Positions 17,240 to 25,270 of a DNA stretch of 64,000 nt are shown piece after piece (position 1 is the stretch's first letter; every line of letters starts with the position of its first letter). The notes beneath the pieces were generated by a model that was not told the origin of the DNA, did not search any database, and worked only from the letters and a program-made list of their open reading frames with translations. This DNA is from Muribaculaceae bacterium (lineage in GTDB: Bacteria > Bacteroidota > Bacteroidia > Bacteroidales > Muribaculaceae). The translations under genes were made by a program, and so were the position numbers. The DNA is taken from positions 45,996 to 109,995 of the forward strand of contig JAFLUA010000007.1 of assembly GCA_022508985.1 (NCBI GenBank), read 5' to 3'.

Positions 17240-17639
17240 ACCTTGCATTATTGACCTTCCGCGTATTTATGACCCTCGCGGAAATTTGTCATTCTTACAA
17301 AACGGCGACTATTTTTTACCGTTTAAGATAGAGCGCGTTTATTGGATTTACGATGTACCTGCAGGTGCCGAGAGGGGTAGCCACTGTCACCTCAAAAGCC
17401 AAGGACTGCTGGTGGCTGTTTCGGGAAGTTTCAATGTTAGCTTATTTGATGGTAAAAAAACTTTGACCTTTACTCTAAATCGCCCGTACCAAGGCCTGTA
17501 TATTCCACCCGGTTATTGGCGAACGATTGATAATTTTTCAACAGGTTCTGTTTGCATGGCTTTAGCCTCAACTCTTTATTCTGAGGACGATTACGTGCGC
17601 GATTTTGACGAATTTGTAAAAATGGTTGCTGATAAATGA
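17223..17639 (+). CDS. fdtA: dTDP-4-keto-6-deoxyglucose 3,4-ketoisomerase (FdtA/QdtA-like)
   Basis: A 138-residue cupin of the WxcM-like ketoisomerase family. The active-site segment [11 protein letters not shown] carries H54 and H56, matching the paired histidines of FdtA and QdtA. The ATG at 17223 was preferred to a TTG two codons upstream. It overlaps rfbA by 17 bases. The enzyme moves the keto group from C4 to C3 for later amination. The FdtA (galacto) and QdtA (gluco) outcomes cannot be told apart by eye. Confidence 0.87.
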   Translation: MEKFTEPCIIDLPRIYDPRGNLSFLQNGDYFLPFKIERVYWIYDVPAGAERGSHCHLKSQGLLVAVSGSFNVSLFDGKKTLTFTLNRPYQGLYIPPGYWRTIDNFSTGSVCMALASTLYSEDDYVRDFDEFVKMVADK

Positions 17640-18772
17640 CCGAGCTGAAGTATCCTTTTCTTGATTTGGGCATTGTTAATAGCCGGTATGCTGCCGACTT
17701 GAAGAAAGCAGCATCGCGCGTTATTGATTCAGGTCGATATATAGGTGGCTGCGAAAACGATATCTTTGAAAAAGAACTGGCCGAGCTTGTCGGTGTTGAC
17801 TATGCTGTCGGAGTTAGTAATGGTCTCGATGCCCTAAGACTTATTTTCAGAGCCTATATAGAACTCGGACAACTAAAACCCGGCGATGAAGTCATTGTGC
17901 CGGCAAATACATATATCGCATCTGTTCTCGCTATCACCGATAATGGTTTAGAGCCGGTATTCGTAGAGCCTGATAGTAAAACATACAATATCGATATTTC
18001 ATTGCTAGAGAGTGCAATAACTTCTCGCACAAAAGCGATATTGACGGTACATTTATACGGGAGAGTCTGCTACGACAAATGTATGGCCGAAGTGGCTCGC
18101 AAATACAATCTTCTCATTGTTGAAGATAATGCGCAGGCAATAGGCGCCGAGGCTACTATAGAATCGTGCAGAGGAACTGCTAAGACCGGTTCTCTGGGAA
18201 ATGCAGCTGCTTTTAGCTTTTATCCTACAAAAAATATAGGCGCACTTGGCGATGGCGGGGCTGTAACTACATCCGACAGGGCCTTGGCCGAGACCGTCAG
18301 AGTTCTTGCCAATTATGGCTCTAAAAGTCGATATAACAACGTCTTTGAAGGATTTAATTGTCGTCTTGATGCAATACAAGCGGCCTTCCTTAGAGTTAAG
18401 TTACAGCACCTGAATGAAGAGATATTGCACAGACGTGAACTCGCTGCAATCTACAGCACTACAATCAGTAACGTTCTGGTTAAAACTCCGTTAATTGACT
18501 CTCCCGACCGTTCTGTATGGCATCAGTATGTAGTTACTACGCCTTGTCGCGATAATTTGATTAATTATCTTGCGAACAATGGCGTTGGCACCGATATACA
18601 CTATGCAGTACCACCGCATCGACAACCTTGTTATTCTCGATATGCACATCTTAAGCTCCCGATGACCGAAAAACTCGCCGGCGAAGTCTTAAGCTTGCCG
18701 ATATCATCAGGTACTTCGGTCGACGATGCCCGTGAAATAGCACGTATTATCAATAATTTTACCAATGATTGA
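17636..18772 (+). CDS. fdtB: PLP-dependent sugar 3-aminotransferase (FdtB/QdtB-like)
   Basis: A 378-residue DegT/DnrJ/EryC1/StrS-family aminotransferase. PLP-site features are SNGLDALRL, VEDNAQAIGA and FSFYPTKNIGALGDGG, with Lys199 as the Schiff-base residue. Next to fdtA it should aminate the 3-keto sugar, giving dTDP-3-amino-3,6-dideoxyhexose. No N-acetyl- or formyltransferase gene follows: the next gene is mtaB, overlapping by 8 bases. The final sugar may stay unacylated, or the transferase is unlinked. Confidence 0.88.
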   Translation: MTELKYPFLDLGIVNSRYAADLKKAASRVIDSGRYIGGCENDIFEKELAELVGVDYAVGVSNGLDALRLIFRAYIELGQLKPGDEVIVPANTYIASVLAITDNGLEPVFVEPDSKTYNIDISLLESAITSRTKAILTVHLYGRVCYDKCMAEVARKYNLLIVEDNAQAIGAEATIESCRGTAKTGSLGNAAAFSFYPTKNIGALGDGGAVTTSDRALAETVRVLANYGSKSRYNNVFEGFNCRLDAIQAAFLRVKLQHLNEEILHRRELAAIYSTTISNVLVKTPLIDSPDRSVWHQYVVTTPCRDNLINYLANNGVGTDIHYAVPPHRQPCYSRYAHLKLPMTEKLAGEVLSLPISSGTSVDDAREIARIINNFTND

Positions 18773-20084
18773 CAACTCGCTGTTTACTCGACAGTTAAAA
18801 GCGCATTACCACACCTTTGGCTGTAAATTGAATTTTGCCGAGACGGCCTCTGTCGCCGACATGTTTTCCCGTCGCGGAATTTCGTCGGTAAGTAGAGGAG
18901 AGCAGCCCGACATCATTGTTGTTAATTCGTGTAGTGTGACTGCCGAGGCTGACCGTAAATGCCGCAGTGCTATACGCTCGTTCAATCGTCGTTTTCCCGA
19001 TGCTTTAATAGTCGTTACAGGATGTTATGCTCAGTTGAAACCGCAAGAATTGGCCGACCTGCCCGGAGTGGGTGTTGTGGCCGGTGTGAATGATAAACTC
19101 GCATTGGTACAGCTCGTTGAGCGATATTTTGCCGACAAGCAACAACAATTGACTGTCCCTGATGCTAAAACGCTGAAAGAGTTTATGCCTTCATGCTCTC
19201 GCGGCGACCGCACTCGGTTCTTCTTAAAAGTTCAAGACGGTTGTGACTATTGGTGTACTTATTGCACAATACCCAAGGCTCGCGGGCGTTCGCGCTCGGG
19301 CTCGATAGACCAGATTGTAGCGCAAGCACGAGAGGCGGCCGAAGCCGGTGGTAAGGAAATTGTGCTTACCGGCGTTAATATCGGTGATTTCGGACGCTTA
19401 AATGGCGAAACATTCTACGACCTTTGTCGCCGCCTCGATGAAGTCGATGGCATTGAGAGATATAGAATATCTTCGATTGAACCCAATCTTTTAACCGACG
19501 AACTTATAGATTTTGTGGTTGCTTCACGTCGCTTTATGCCGCATTTCCATATACCGCTGCAAAGCGGAGATGACGAAGTGCTTAAGCTTATGAAACGACG
19601 CTATGATACTGCATTGTTTGCCGCTAAGATTGACAAAATACGCAGTGTGATACCCGATGCTTTTATCGGTGTCGACCTTATTGTCGGGGCTCGAGGTGAG
19701 ACGCCCGAAAGGTTTGACTCTTCCCGCAAATTTGTCGAGAGTCTTGATATATCGCATTTGCATGTGTTTACCTACTCCGAGAGGCCCGGAACTCGTGCGC
19801 TTGAAATAGAACATATCGTTTCTCAAGAAGAAAAACATGCGCGTTCGGCTATAATGATGAAAATCAGTGCAGAAAAACATAAAAATTTTGCAGAACGGTT
19901 TGTGGGCTCTTCTCGCCCCGTATTGCTTGAGCATAGCCGTGAGGGCAAACTCCTTGGTGGTTTCACAGATAATTACTTGCGCGTGGAGTGTGATTTGCCT
20001 TCGGAATATGATAATAAGGTAGTCGATATGCTTCTTATTGGACTTAAAGATGATGGCGAAACTATAAAAGCGCATCTTGCATAA
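18765..20084 (+). CDS. mtaB: tRNA t6A37 methylthiotransferase
   Basis: A 439-residue radical SAM methylthiotransferase converting t6A37 to ms2t6A in tRNAs for ANN codons. UPF0004 domain cysteines are in TFGCKLN, VNSCSVT and VTGCYAQ. The radical SAM triad is CDYWCTYC. A TRAM-like C-terminus (ERFVGSSRPVLLEHS) follows. The MtaB subtype, rather than MiaB, is suggested by the TFGCKLN start and the shorter linker. It has no functional tie to the sugar genes around it, but gene overlap suggests cotranscription. Confidence 0.92.
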   Translation: MIDNSLFTRQLKAHYHTFGCKLNFAETASVADMFSRRGISSVSRGEQPDIIVVNSCSVTAEADRKCRSAIRSFNRRFPDALIVVTGCYAQLKPQELADLPGVGVVAGVNDKLALVQLVERYFADKQQQLTVPDAKTLKEFMPSCSRGDRTRFFLKVQDGCDYWCTYCTIPKARGRSRSGSIDQIVAQAREAAEAGGKEIVLTGVNIGDFGRLNGETFYDLCRRLDEVDGIERYRISSIEPNLLTDELIDFVVASRRFMPHFHIPLQSGDDEVLKLMKRRYDTALFAAKIDKIRSVIPDAFIGVDLIVGARGETPERFDSSRKFVESLDISHLHVFTYSERPGTRALEIEHIVSQEEKHARSAIMMKISAEKHKNFAERFVGSSRPVLLEHSREGKLLGGFTDNYLRVECDLPSEYDNKVVDMLLIGLKDDGETIKAHLA

Positions 20085-20092
20085 AATTTGAC

Positions 20093-21103
20093 ATGACTGA
20101 TACACTTAAAGATATTGCAGTAATTATCTTAAACTGGAATGGCGAGCAGTTGCTGAAAGAATTTCTACCAACGGTAGTAGATAATTCCGATTCACGTATT
20201 TCCAGGATTGTTGTGGCCGATAATGGTAGTGATGACGCATCGCTTGACTTTGTTGCTTCTCAATTTGACGGTCGCGTCGATATATTAAGATTTGACAAGA
20301 ACTATGGCTTTGCCGAAGGTTATAACCGAGCCATAGAGCACGTTGGCGATTACAAATATGTGGTTTTACTTAATTCCGACGTTGCTGTCGCCAAAGGGTG
20401 GGATAGGGCATTGTTCGACTATATGGAAGCTAACCCGGAGGCAGGTGCTTGCCAGCCCAAACTGCTGTCTTATAAACATCCTAACTACTTCGAATATGCC
20501 GGAGCTTCGGGCGGATACCTCGACCGTAACGGCTATCCTTATTGCCGCGGTCGTATCTTTTTTACTTGTGAAGAAGATAGTGGACAATACGATGATATCG
20601 CCGAAATATTCTGGGCAACAGGTGCTTGCCTCATGATAAAACGGAGCGTGTATTTGAGTGTCGGCGGCCTCGACAAAGATTTCTTCGCGCATATGGAAGA
20701 GATAGATATGTGTTGGAGAATAAACCTTGCCGGGTATAAAGTAGTTGTTGTACCCCAAGCTGTTGCCTATCATCTTGGCGGTGCATCACTTTCTGCAGGA
20801 ACCTCACAGAAGACATACCTTAATTTCCGCAATAATCTATTGATGTTGCATAAGAATTTGCCCCGGCGTGATTACCGTTGGGCGTTGATAAAACGGCGTC
20901 TTTACGACACTATAGCGTGGCTCAGATATATTATATCCTTTGAGTTTAGAAATGCGCTTGCTGTTTTGAGGGCTCATCGTGATTACGCTAAAATGAAGAA
21001 GAATTACGCCTCGCATCCCGATAAAAATTTGATAAAAGACAATACAAATATTTTGGTAGAGTATTACATAAAACGGCATCGTAAGTTTTCGCAACTGAAA
21101 TAG
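20093..21103 (+). CDS. Family 2 glycosyltransferase (WbbL-like)
   Basis: A 336-residue GT-A enzyme. The N-terminal fold begins IAVIILNWNGEQLL and has VVADNGSDD and LNSDVAVAKGW (the DxD-like metal site), then GACLMIKRSVY and EEIDMCWR with the catalytic acid region. The C-terminal part is basic and may touch the membrane. It resembles rhamnosyl or amino-sugar transferases acting on lipid-linked glycans. Following the dTDP-amino-sugar enzymes, it may transfer that sugar; this is inference from position only. Confidence 0.85.
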   Translation: MTDTLKDIAVIILNWNGEQLLKEFLPTVVDNSDSRISRIVVADNGSDDASLDFVASQFDGRVDILRFDKNYGFAEGYNRAIEHVGDYKYVVLLNSDVAVAKGWDRALFDYMEANPEAGACQPKLLSYKHPNYFEYAGASGGYLDRNGYPYCRGRIFFTCEEDSGQYDDIAEIFWATGACLMIKRSVYLSVGGLDKDFFAHMEEIDMCWRINLAGYKVVVVPQAVAYHLGGASLSAGTSQKTYLNFRNNLLMLHKNLPRRDYRWALIKRRLYDTIAWLRYIISFEFRNALAVLRAHRDYAKMKKNYASHPDKNLIKDNTNILVEYYIKRHRKFSQLK

Positions 21104-21107
21104 TGCC

Positions 21108-21245
21108 ATGAAAACTCTTTCAATAGTTGACTATCAGAACATAGAGCGTGCTTCGATAGTGTCAAAATTCTATTTTAAGGGTGTGAAGAACGGCATTTTA
21201 GCCGTTCTTATGGTAAAAAAGATACCAAAATATTTTGAAAGTTAA
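21108..21245 (+). CDS. Possible 45-residue ORF (doubtful)
   Basis: An ATG 4 bases after the glycosyltransferase stop opens a 45-codon frame beginning MKTLSIVDYQ and ending KIPKYFES. It is basic and has no clear domain. The hairpin at 21186-21209 lies inside it, so this may be only the 3' untranslated tail. Kept because spacing and start are good. Confidence 0.25.
   Translation: MKTLSIVDYQNIERASIVSKFYFKGVKNGILAVLMVKKIPKYFES
21186..21209 (+). terminator. Hairpin ending the relA-sugar-mtaB transcript
   Basis: AAGAACGGC and GCCGTTCTT form a perfect 9-bp stem with a 6-base loop. The trailing sequence is not a pure T run, so efficiency is uncertain. The exbB promoter begins just downstream. Confidence 0.5.
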
Positions 21246-21264
21246 AAACATCTTGTTAATTTTG
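21234..21264 (+). promoter_or_regulatory. Promoter of exbB-exbD-exbD-tonB
   Basis: TTTG at 21234-21237, 19 bases, then TAATTTTG at 21257-21264. The leader of about 140 bases to the exbB ATG is A/T-rich with no clear structure. Confidence 0.75.
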
Positions 21265-21407
21265 CGATATAAATGTTTGTCAAACCTTAACAAATACCAG
21301 CGAATTTAACCTTAAAACAAATAATACCTAAACAACATTTCCCCTTCGAAATATAATCAATCATTTACTAATAATTAATTTAATTTTCAGTACATTTAAT
21401 TAAAACT

Positions 21408-22223
21408 ATGGAAGCTCAAAAGCCCAAAGCTCAGGCAAAGCCGAGCAAGAAAAACAACGCCCCTGGCATCAAAAATGCTTCATGGGTAATTGCAATTTGC
21501 GCTGTTATCGCAGTTTGCCTTTTCATCTTCTGGTTCGGTAACGACATGCACTTTGATGAAGATGGTCATCCTCAAAACATCTGGGGTACTATCTACAAAG
21601 GCGGTTTCATCGTGCCTATTCTTCAAACGCTTTTCCTTACCGTTATCGTTCTTGCTGTTGAACGCGGTATCGCTCTTTCTGCAGCAAAAGGTAAAGGCAA
21701 CATCGCTCAATTTGTAGCTAAGGTTAAAAAATGCCTCGAAGTTAACGACCTCGCCGGCGCTCACGACCTCTGCAAAAAACAGCAAGGTTCTGTAGCTGCT
21801 GTTGTTGAATCAGCGCTTATCAGCTACGAAAAAATGGACAAAGACACTGTCCTCACTAAAGAACAAAAAATCGCTAACATCCAGAAGCAAATCGAAGAAG
21901 CTACTGCTCTCGAAATGCCGACTCTACAACAGAACCTCCCGATTATCGCTACGATGACTACCCTCGGTACTCTCGTTGGTCTTCTCGGTACTGTAATGGG
22001 TATGATCAAATCATTCCAGGCTCTAGCTCAATCAGGTGCTCCTGACTCAACCGAGCTCTCCACTGGTATCTCTGAGGCTCTTATCAACACCGCTTTCGGT
22101 ATCGCAACCGGTGCTTTCGCTGTAATTTTCTACAACTTCTATACCAATAAGATCGACCACCTCACTTACGCTATCGACGAAATTGGTTTCTCTATCGTGC
22201 AAACTTTTGCCGCTACTCACTAA
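21408..22223 (+). CDS. exbB: ExbB/TolQ-type proton channel subunit
   Basis: A 271-residue inner-membrane protein of the MotA/TolQ/ExbB family. A basic N-terminus precedes a first membrane helix (about 25-45). A second follows at about 64-84, then a cytoplasmic helical loop, and the conserved helices ATMTTLGTLVGLLGTVMGMI and GISEALINTAFGIATGAFAV. It forms the proton channel that powers TonB. C-ending codons are unusually favoured (ATC, GAC, CTC), suggesting high expression. It heads a four-gene operon with its own promoter and a strong terminator. Confidence 0.93.
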   Translation: MEAQKPKAQAKPSKKNNAPGIKNASWVIAICAVIAVCLFIFWFGNDMHFDEDGHPQNIWGTIYKGGFIVPILQTLFLTVIVLAVERGIALSAAKGKGNIAQFVAKVKKCLEVNDLAGAHDLCKKQQGSVAAVVESALISYEKMDKDTVLTKEQKIANIQKQIEEATALEMPTLQQNLPIIATMTTLGTLVGLLGTVMGMIKSFQALAQSGAPDSTELSTGISEALINTAFGIATGAFAVIFYNFYTNKIDHLTYAIDEIGFSIVQTFAATH

Positions 22224-22276
22224 TCCCCTGTTTATCCGGTTTAACAAACTATAATCTAAAGTAATAACAGGTAAAT

Positions 22277-23089
22277 ATGGGAAAAGTAAAAATTAAAAAG
22301 AAAAGTACTCTCATCGACATGACCGCGATGAGCGACGTAACTGTTCTTTTGCTTACTTTCTTCATGTTGACTTCTACCTTCTTGCAGAAGGAACCAACTA
22401 TTGTCTACACTCCTTCTTCTGTTTCTGAAGAAAAAGTGCCGGCTAATAACTTGGTTACGGTGCTCGTTTCGTCGGCCGATAAATCAGGCAAACTCGACGA
22501 CCCTACTATTGCTGAAGGTAAACTCTTCATCTCGTTTACCGGTGATGCAGACTCAACGCTTTCCAGCGAAAAAATTCGCGGCATGATGCTCGATGAGGCT
22601 GTGTCTATCTACAACGACCTGCACAAGAACAATCGCATCGCACTTAACGACGCGCAGAGAAGTGCATTCCGTTCATGCAACATGATTGGTGTGCCTTTCG
22701 AAGTGCTTCCCGAAGTCCTTTCGATGAGTATTACTGAGCGCGACAAGTTTTTAGGCGACATGACCAACCCTAAAGTTGGTATTCCTATCGACGGTAACAA
22801 AAACCGCGATGGTCGTCTAAACGACTTCCAAGTTTGGCTTAAAGCCATCTACAACGTCGCTCAACGTATTAATAACGAGCAAGCTGAGGGCCTTACCCCG
22901 GAGGAACGTTCGCAACTTTCCAACCTTTATACAGCACTTATGCGTAAAGGTCAAGGTATTGCTATCAAAGCCGACAAAGACACTCCCTTTACAACTGTCC
23001 AGTTGGTATTTGACAACCTCCAGACTATGAAACTGAACAAATTCAGCCTCATGACAGCGCTCAAGTCTGAAAACGAACCCACACAATAA
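22277..23089 (+). CDS. exbD: ExbD/TolR-type protein, extended form 1
   Basis: A 270-residue ExbD-family protein. It has a short cytoplasmic start, then a membrane helix with the proton-path motif DMTAMSDVTVLLLTFFMLTS (Asp at about 20). The usual ExbD is about 140 residues. This one carries over 100 extra periplasmic residues (about 95-215), helical and charged, before the C-terminal strand region (FTTVQLVFDNLQTMKLNKF). It pairs with the second exbD next door; two ExbDs per ExbB are common in Bacteroidetes. Confidence 0.88.
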   Translation: MGKVKIKKKSTLIDMTAMSDVTVLLLTFFMLTSTFLQKEPTIVYTPSSVSEEKVPANNLVTVLVSSADKSGKLDDPTIAEGKLFISFTGDADSTLSSEKIRGMMLDEAVSIYNDLHKNNRIALNDAQRSAFRSCNMIGVPFEVLPEVLSMSITERDKFLGDMTNPKVGIPIDGNKNRDGRLNDFQVWLKAIYNVAQRINNEQAEGLTPEERSQLSNLYTALMRKGQGIAIKADKDTPFTTVQLVFDNLQTMKLNKFSLMTALKSENEPTQ

Positions 23090-23105
23090 AGTAAAGTCAA
23101 CGAAT

Positions 23106-23900
23106 ATGGCACAAATTGATACATCTTCAGGTGGCGGCAAAAAGAAAAAAGGCGCCCAGAAAAAGATAGCCATCCATGTGGACTTTACTCCCATGGTGGA
23201 TATGAACATGCTTCTGATTACTTTCTTCATGCTCTGTACTACGATGATCAAATCGCAGACTCTCCAAATTGTCCTTCCGACAAACGAAGACGTTAAGAAA
23301 GAACAACAGAGCCAGGCTAAACAATCGGAAGCTATCACAATGATTCTTGATACTGAATATAATGGCGACAAACCCGCTGTTGATGCCGAAACAGGGAAAA
23401 CCCTTCACAACATCTACTACTACGAAGGTATTGCCGACACTACATTCAGCACCGACGCGTATCTTAAGAAAGAGCAGTTTATCGGTAACGTAAACCGCGA
23501 AGCTCAAGGTATCCGTAAGATCCTCCGCAGCAAGAACGAAGAGGTTATGAAAGAGTACGAAACTCTTAAAACACAGTGGAAAAACAAGGAAATCACAAAA
23601 GAAGAATTCGACAATCTTGCTAAAAAGAATGCCGCCGACTCTTTGAAGACTCGCCCTGTTGTTGTGATCAAACCAGGTCCCAACACCACTTACGAAGGAC
23701 TTATCAATGCTATCGACGAAATGAATATCAACCAGATTTCTCGTTATAGCATTGAGCTCCCGACTCATACCGACACCCTTTTGTTGCGTCACTACGAGCA
23801 AGCTCATGGCGAAACTATCATTCGTCCTACTATCCGCGCTACTAAGGCCGTTGCCGCTTCTACAGTTGCTTCGGACGATGAATCTACCCCTAACTCTTAA
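23106..23900 (+). CDS. exbD: ExbD/TolR-type protein, extended form 2
   Basis: A 264-residue paralogue of the upstream ExbD. The motif HVDFTPMVDMNMLLITFFML has the conserved Asp before the membrane helix. The periplasmic part is again enlarged by a Lys/Glu-rich helical segment (about 115-190), then TYEGLINAIDEMNINQISRY, which matches the normal C-terminal ExbD fold. A gap of 16 bases follows exbD1, and tonB starts 15 bases later. The two inserts are not obviously similar to each other. Confidence 0.88.
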   Translation: MAQIDTSSGGGKKKKGAQKKIAIHVDFTPMVDMNMLLITFFMLCTTMIKSQTLQIVLPTNEDVKKEQQSQAKQSEAITMILDTEYNGDKPAVDAETGKTLHNIYYYEGIADTTFSTDAYLKKEQFIGNVNREAQGIRKILRSKNEEVMKEYETLKTQWKNKEITKEEFDNLAKKNAADSLKTRPVVVIKPGPNTTYEGLINAIDEMNINQISRYSIELPTHTDTLLLRHYEQAHGETIIRPTIRATKAVAASTVASDDESTPNS

Positions 23901-23915
23901 ATCATTTGAAGAAAA

Positions 23916-24761
23916 ATGGCAAAAGACGTAGATCTTACCTCAAAAGAGTGGCGCGACTTAGTATTCGAAGGTAAAAACAAAGAATTCGGCGCATATAAAA
24001 TGCGTGAATCTTCTGTTGAACGCCACACAAAAGCTATCGTTTGGGTTTTAATTGGTGTTGCTATTGTTCTCATCCTCCTCATATTGTCGGTTACCGGCGT
24101 ATTCTCGAAAGCGGAAGACGAGCAAGTTGCTGTCTCAACCGAACAAGAAATCGCCACTTTCGACAGTGAAGAAATAGAAGAAGAGGAAGAAGAAGTCTTC
24201 GTAAAACCCGAAGAACCCGAAGAAATTATTGCTCCAGAAGAAGTTGCTAACCAACAGCAATTGACCGACCTTCTTATCGTTGATGACAAAGATATAGAAG
24301 AAGACAAACAGGTTAAGAACCAGCAGGACGTCCTCGATAACGAAGCTGCTGTAGGTTCTGTCGACATCACCGAAGGTACTAACGACCTTAACAAAATTGC
24401 TATTAAAGAAGAAGTTATCGCAGCACCTGTAGTTGAAGACGAACCCCTCTCAATAGCAATGGTTGAACAAAAACCGGAATTCCCTGGTGGTGAAGCCGAA
24501 TTATATAAATGGCTCAGCAACAATATTTCTTATCCTGCTGCAGCATCTGAAGAAGGTGTTCAAGGACGCGTAGTTGTTGAATTCGTAGTTGGTAAAGACG
24601 GTTCTATCTCGAATGTTCGAGTTGTACGTCCTCGTCACCCCGCTCTCGATAAAGAAGCTCTCCGCGTGGTTAAAGCAATGCCTAAATGGATGCCCGGCCG
24701 TAACAACGGCCAGCCCGTTAAAGTTACTTACACTCTCCCCGTAACTTTCAAATTGCAGTAA
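23916..24761 (+). CDS. tonB: Energy transducer TonB
   Basis: A 281-residue TonB: cytoplasmic start, one membrane helix (about 45-67), a long acidic linker very rich in Glu, and a C-terminal TonB domain (about 190-281) with FPGGEAELYKWLSNNISYP, GRVVVEFVVGKDGSISNVRV and MPKWMPGRNNGQPVKVTYTL. The linker is Glu-rich where classical TonB is Pro/Lys-rich. It transmits proton-motive energy to outer-membrane receptors such as SusC-type transporters. It ends the operon, with a terminator 21 bases on. Confidence 0.93.
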   Translation: MAKDVDLTSKEWRDLVFEGKNKEFGAYKMRESSVERHTKAIVWVLIGVAIVLILLILSVTGVFSKAEDEQVAVSTEQEIATFDSEEIEEEEEEVFVKPEEPEEIIAPEEVANQQQLTDLLIVDDKDIEEDKQVKNQQDVLDNEAAVGSVDITEGTNDLNKIAIKEEVIAAPVVEDEPLSIAMVEQKPEFPGGEAELYKWLSNNISYPAAASEEGVQGRVVVEFVVGKDGSISNVRVVRPRHPALDKEALRVVKAMPKWMPGRNNGQPVKVTYTLPVTFKLQ

Positions 24762-24782
24762 GAATTATTCCTTTCATCATAA

Positions 24783-24810
24783 AAGCCGGCGTTTTACGTC
24801 GGCTTTTTTT
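24783..24810 (+). terminator. Terminator of the exb-tonB operon
   Basis: AAGCCGGCG and CGTCGGCTT form a 9-bp stem with one G-T pair and a 5-base loop, followed by seven T. A strong intrinsic terminator. Confidence 0.9.
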
Positions 24811-24894
24811 GCGCCTAACAGTAGTATAAATGCCTTTAACCGTGCATTAATCAAATTAATCAAATTCTTAAAATTCTAAAAACTATGAGATTTA

Positions 24895-24926
24895 TTTGCA
24901 CGACATAAAAATAATTCTTACTTTTG
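24895..24926 (+). promoter_or_regulatory. Promoter of the structured RNA
   Basis: TTTG at 24895-24898, 20 bases, then TACTTTTG at 24919-24926, an exact fit to the Bacteroidetes consensus. The expected start is about 24931. Confidence 0.75.
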
Positions 24927-24930
24927 CTCG

Positions 24931-25166
24931 ACATAAAAGCGTTTATCATACGCTTCTTTCTTGACGATTCAGAATCTCGCAAATTCATAAATCGGAGTCA
25001 AGATGAAGTAACGATAGATGTCTTCCGTTGTGTGATTATTAGTATAAGTATACATGCTATTATAGTCACTTACGTGAGGCTCTTCGTTGCTCATTCTACT
25101 CCGATAGGCAATGCGAGAGCCTTGAATCGTGGGAGGAGCAATGAATTTGGCTCTCACGTTTTTTTT
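24931..25166 (+). ncRNA. Candidate structured RNA or attenuator leader
   Basis: No credible ORF lies here, yet a promoter and a T8-tailed hairpin bracket about 236 bases. Stems seen: AAGCG/CGCTT (24937-24955); TCTTGAC/GTCAAGA (24959-25003) with an inner GATT/AATC; GTGATTATTAG with CTATTATAGTCAC (25032-25069, imperfect); CGTGAG/CTCACG (25073-25158). GAGAGCC (25115-25121) can pair either upstream with GGCTCT (25078-25083) or downstream with GGCTCTC (25149-25155) just before the T run. The two choices exclude each other, as in terminator/antiterminator leaders. It may be a free small RNA (a 6S-like or Bacteroidales-type RNA) or a leader of the PEGA genes 100 bases on. Confidence 0.6.
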
Positions 25167-25270
25167 ATCATTAAACATTGATGGCCTTGATTAGACACTT
25201 TTATGCAAAGGTGCCACAGTTATTGTCAAGTTATTTGAAATAATTAATTTATTAATAATATAAGACTATC

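Noticed and set aside
24931..25166. tmRNA, RNase P RNA or SRP RNA identity for the structured RNA
   Set aside because: None of their hallmark sequences was seen: no tRNA-like ends with a TTCGA-type loop, no P4 core, no GGAAGNAGC-like SRP loop.
24924..25181. An 85-codon plus frame and a 69-codon minus frame across the structured RNA region
   Set aside because: The plus frame starts with a TTG inside the -7 element and has no protein-like pattern. The minus frame has no promoter, and both are better explained as non-coding RNA.
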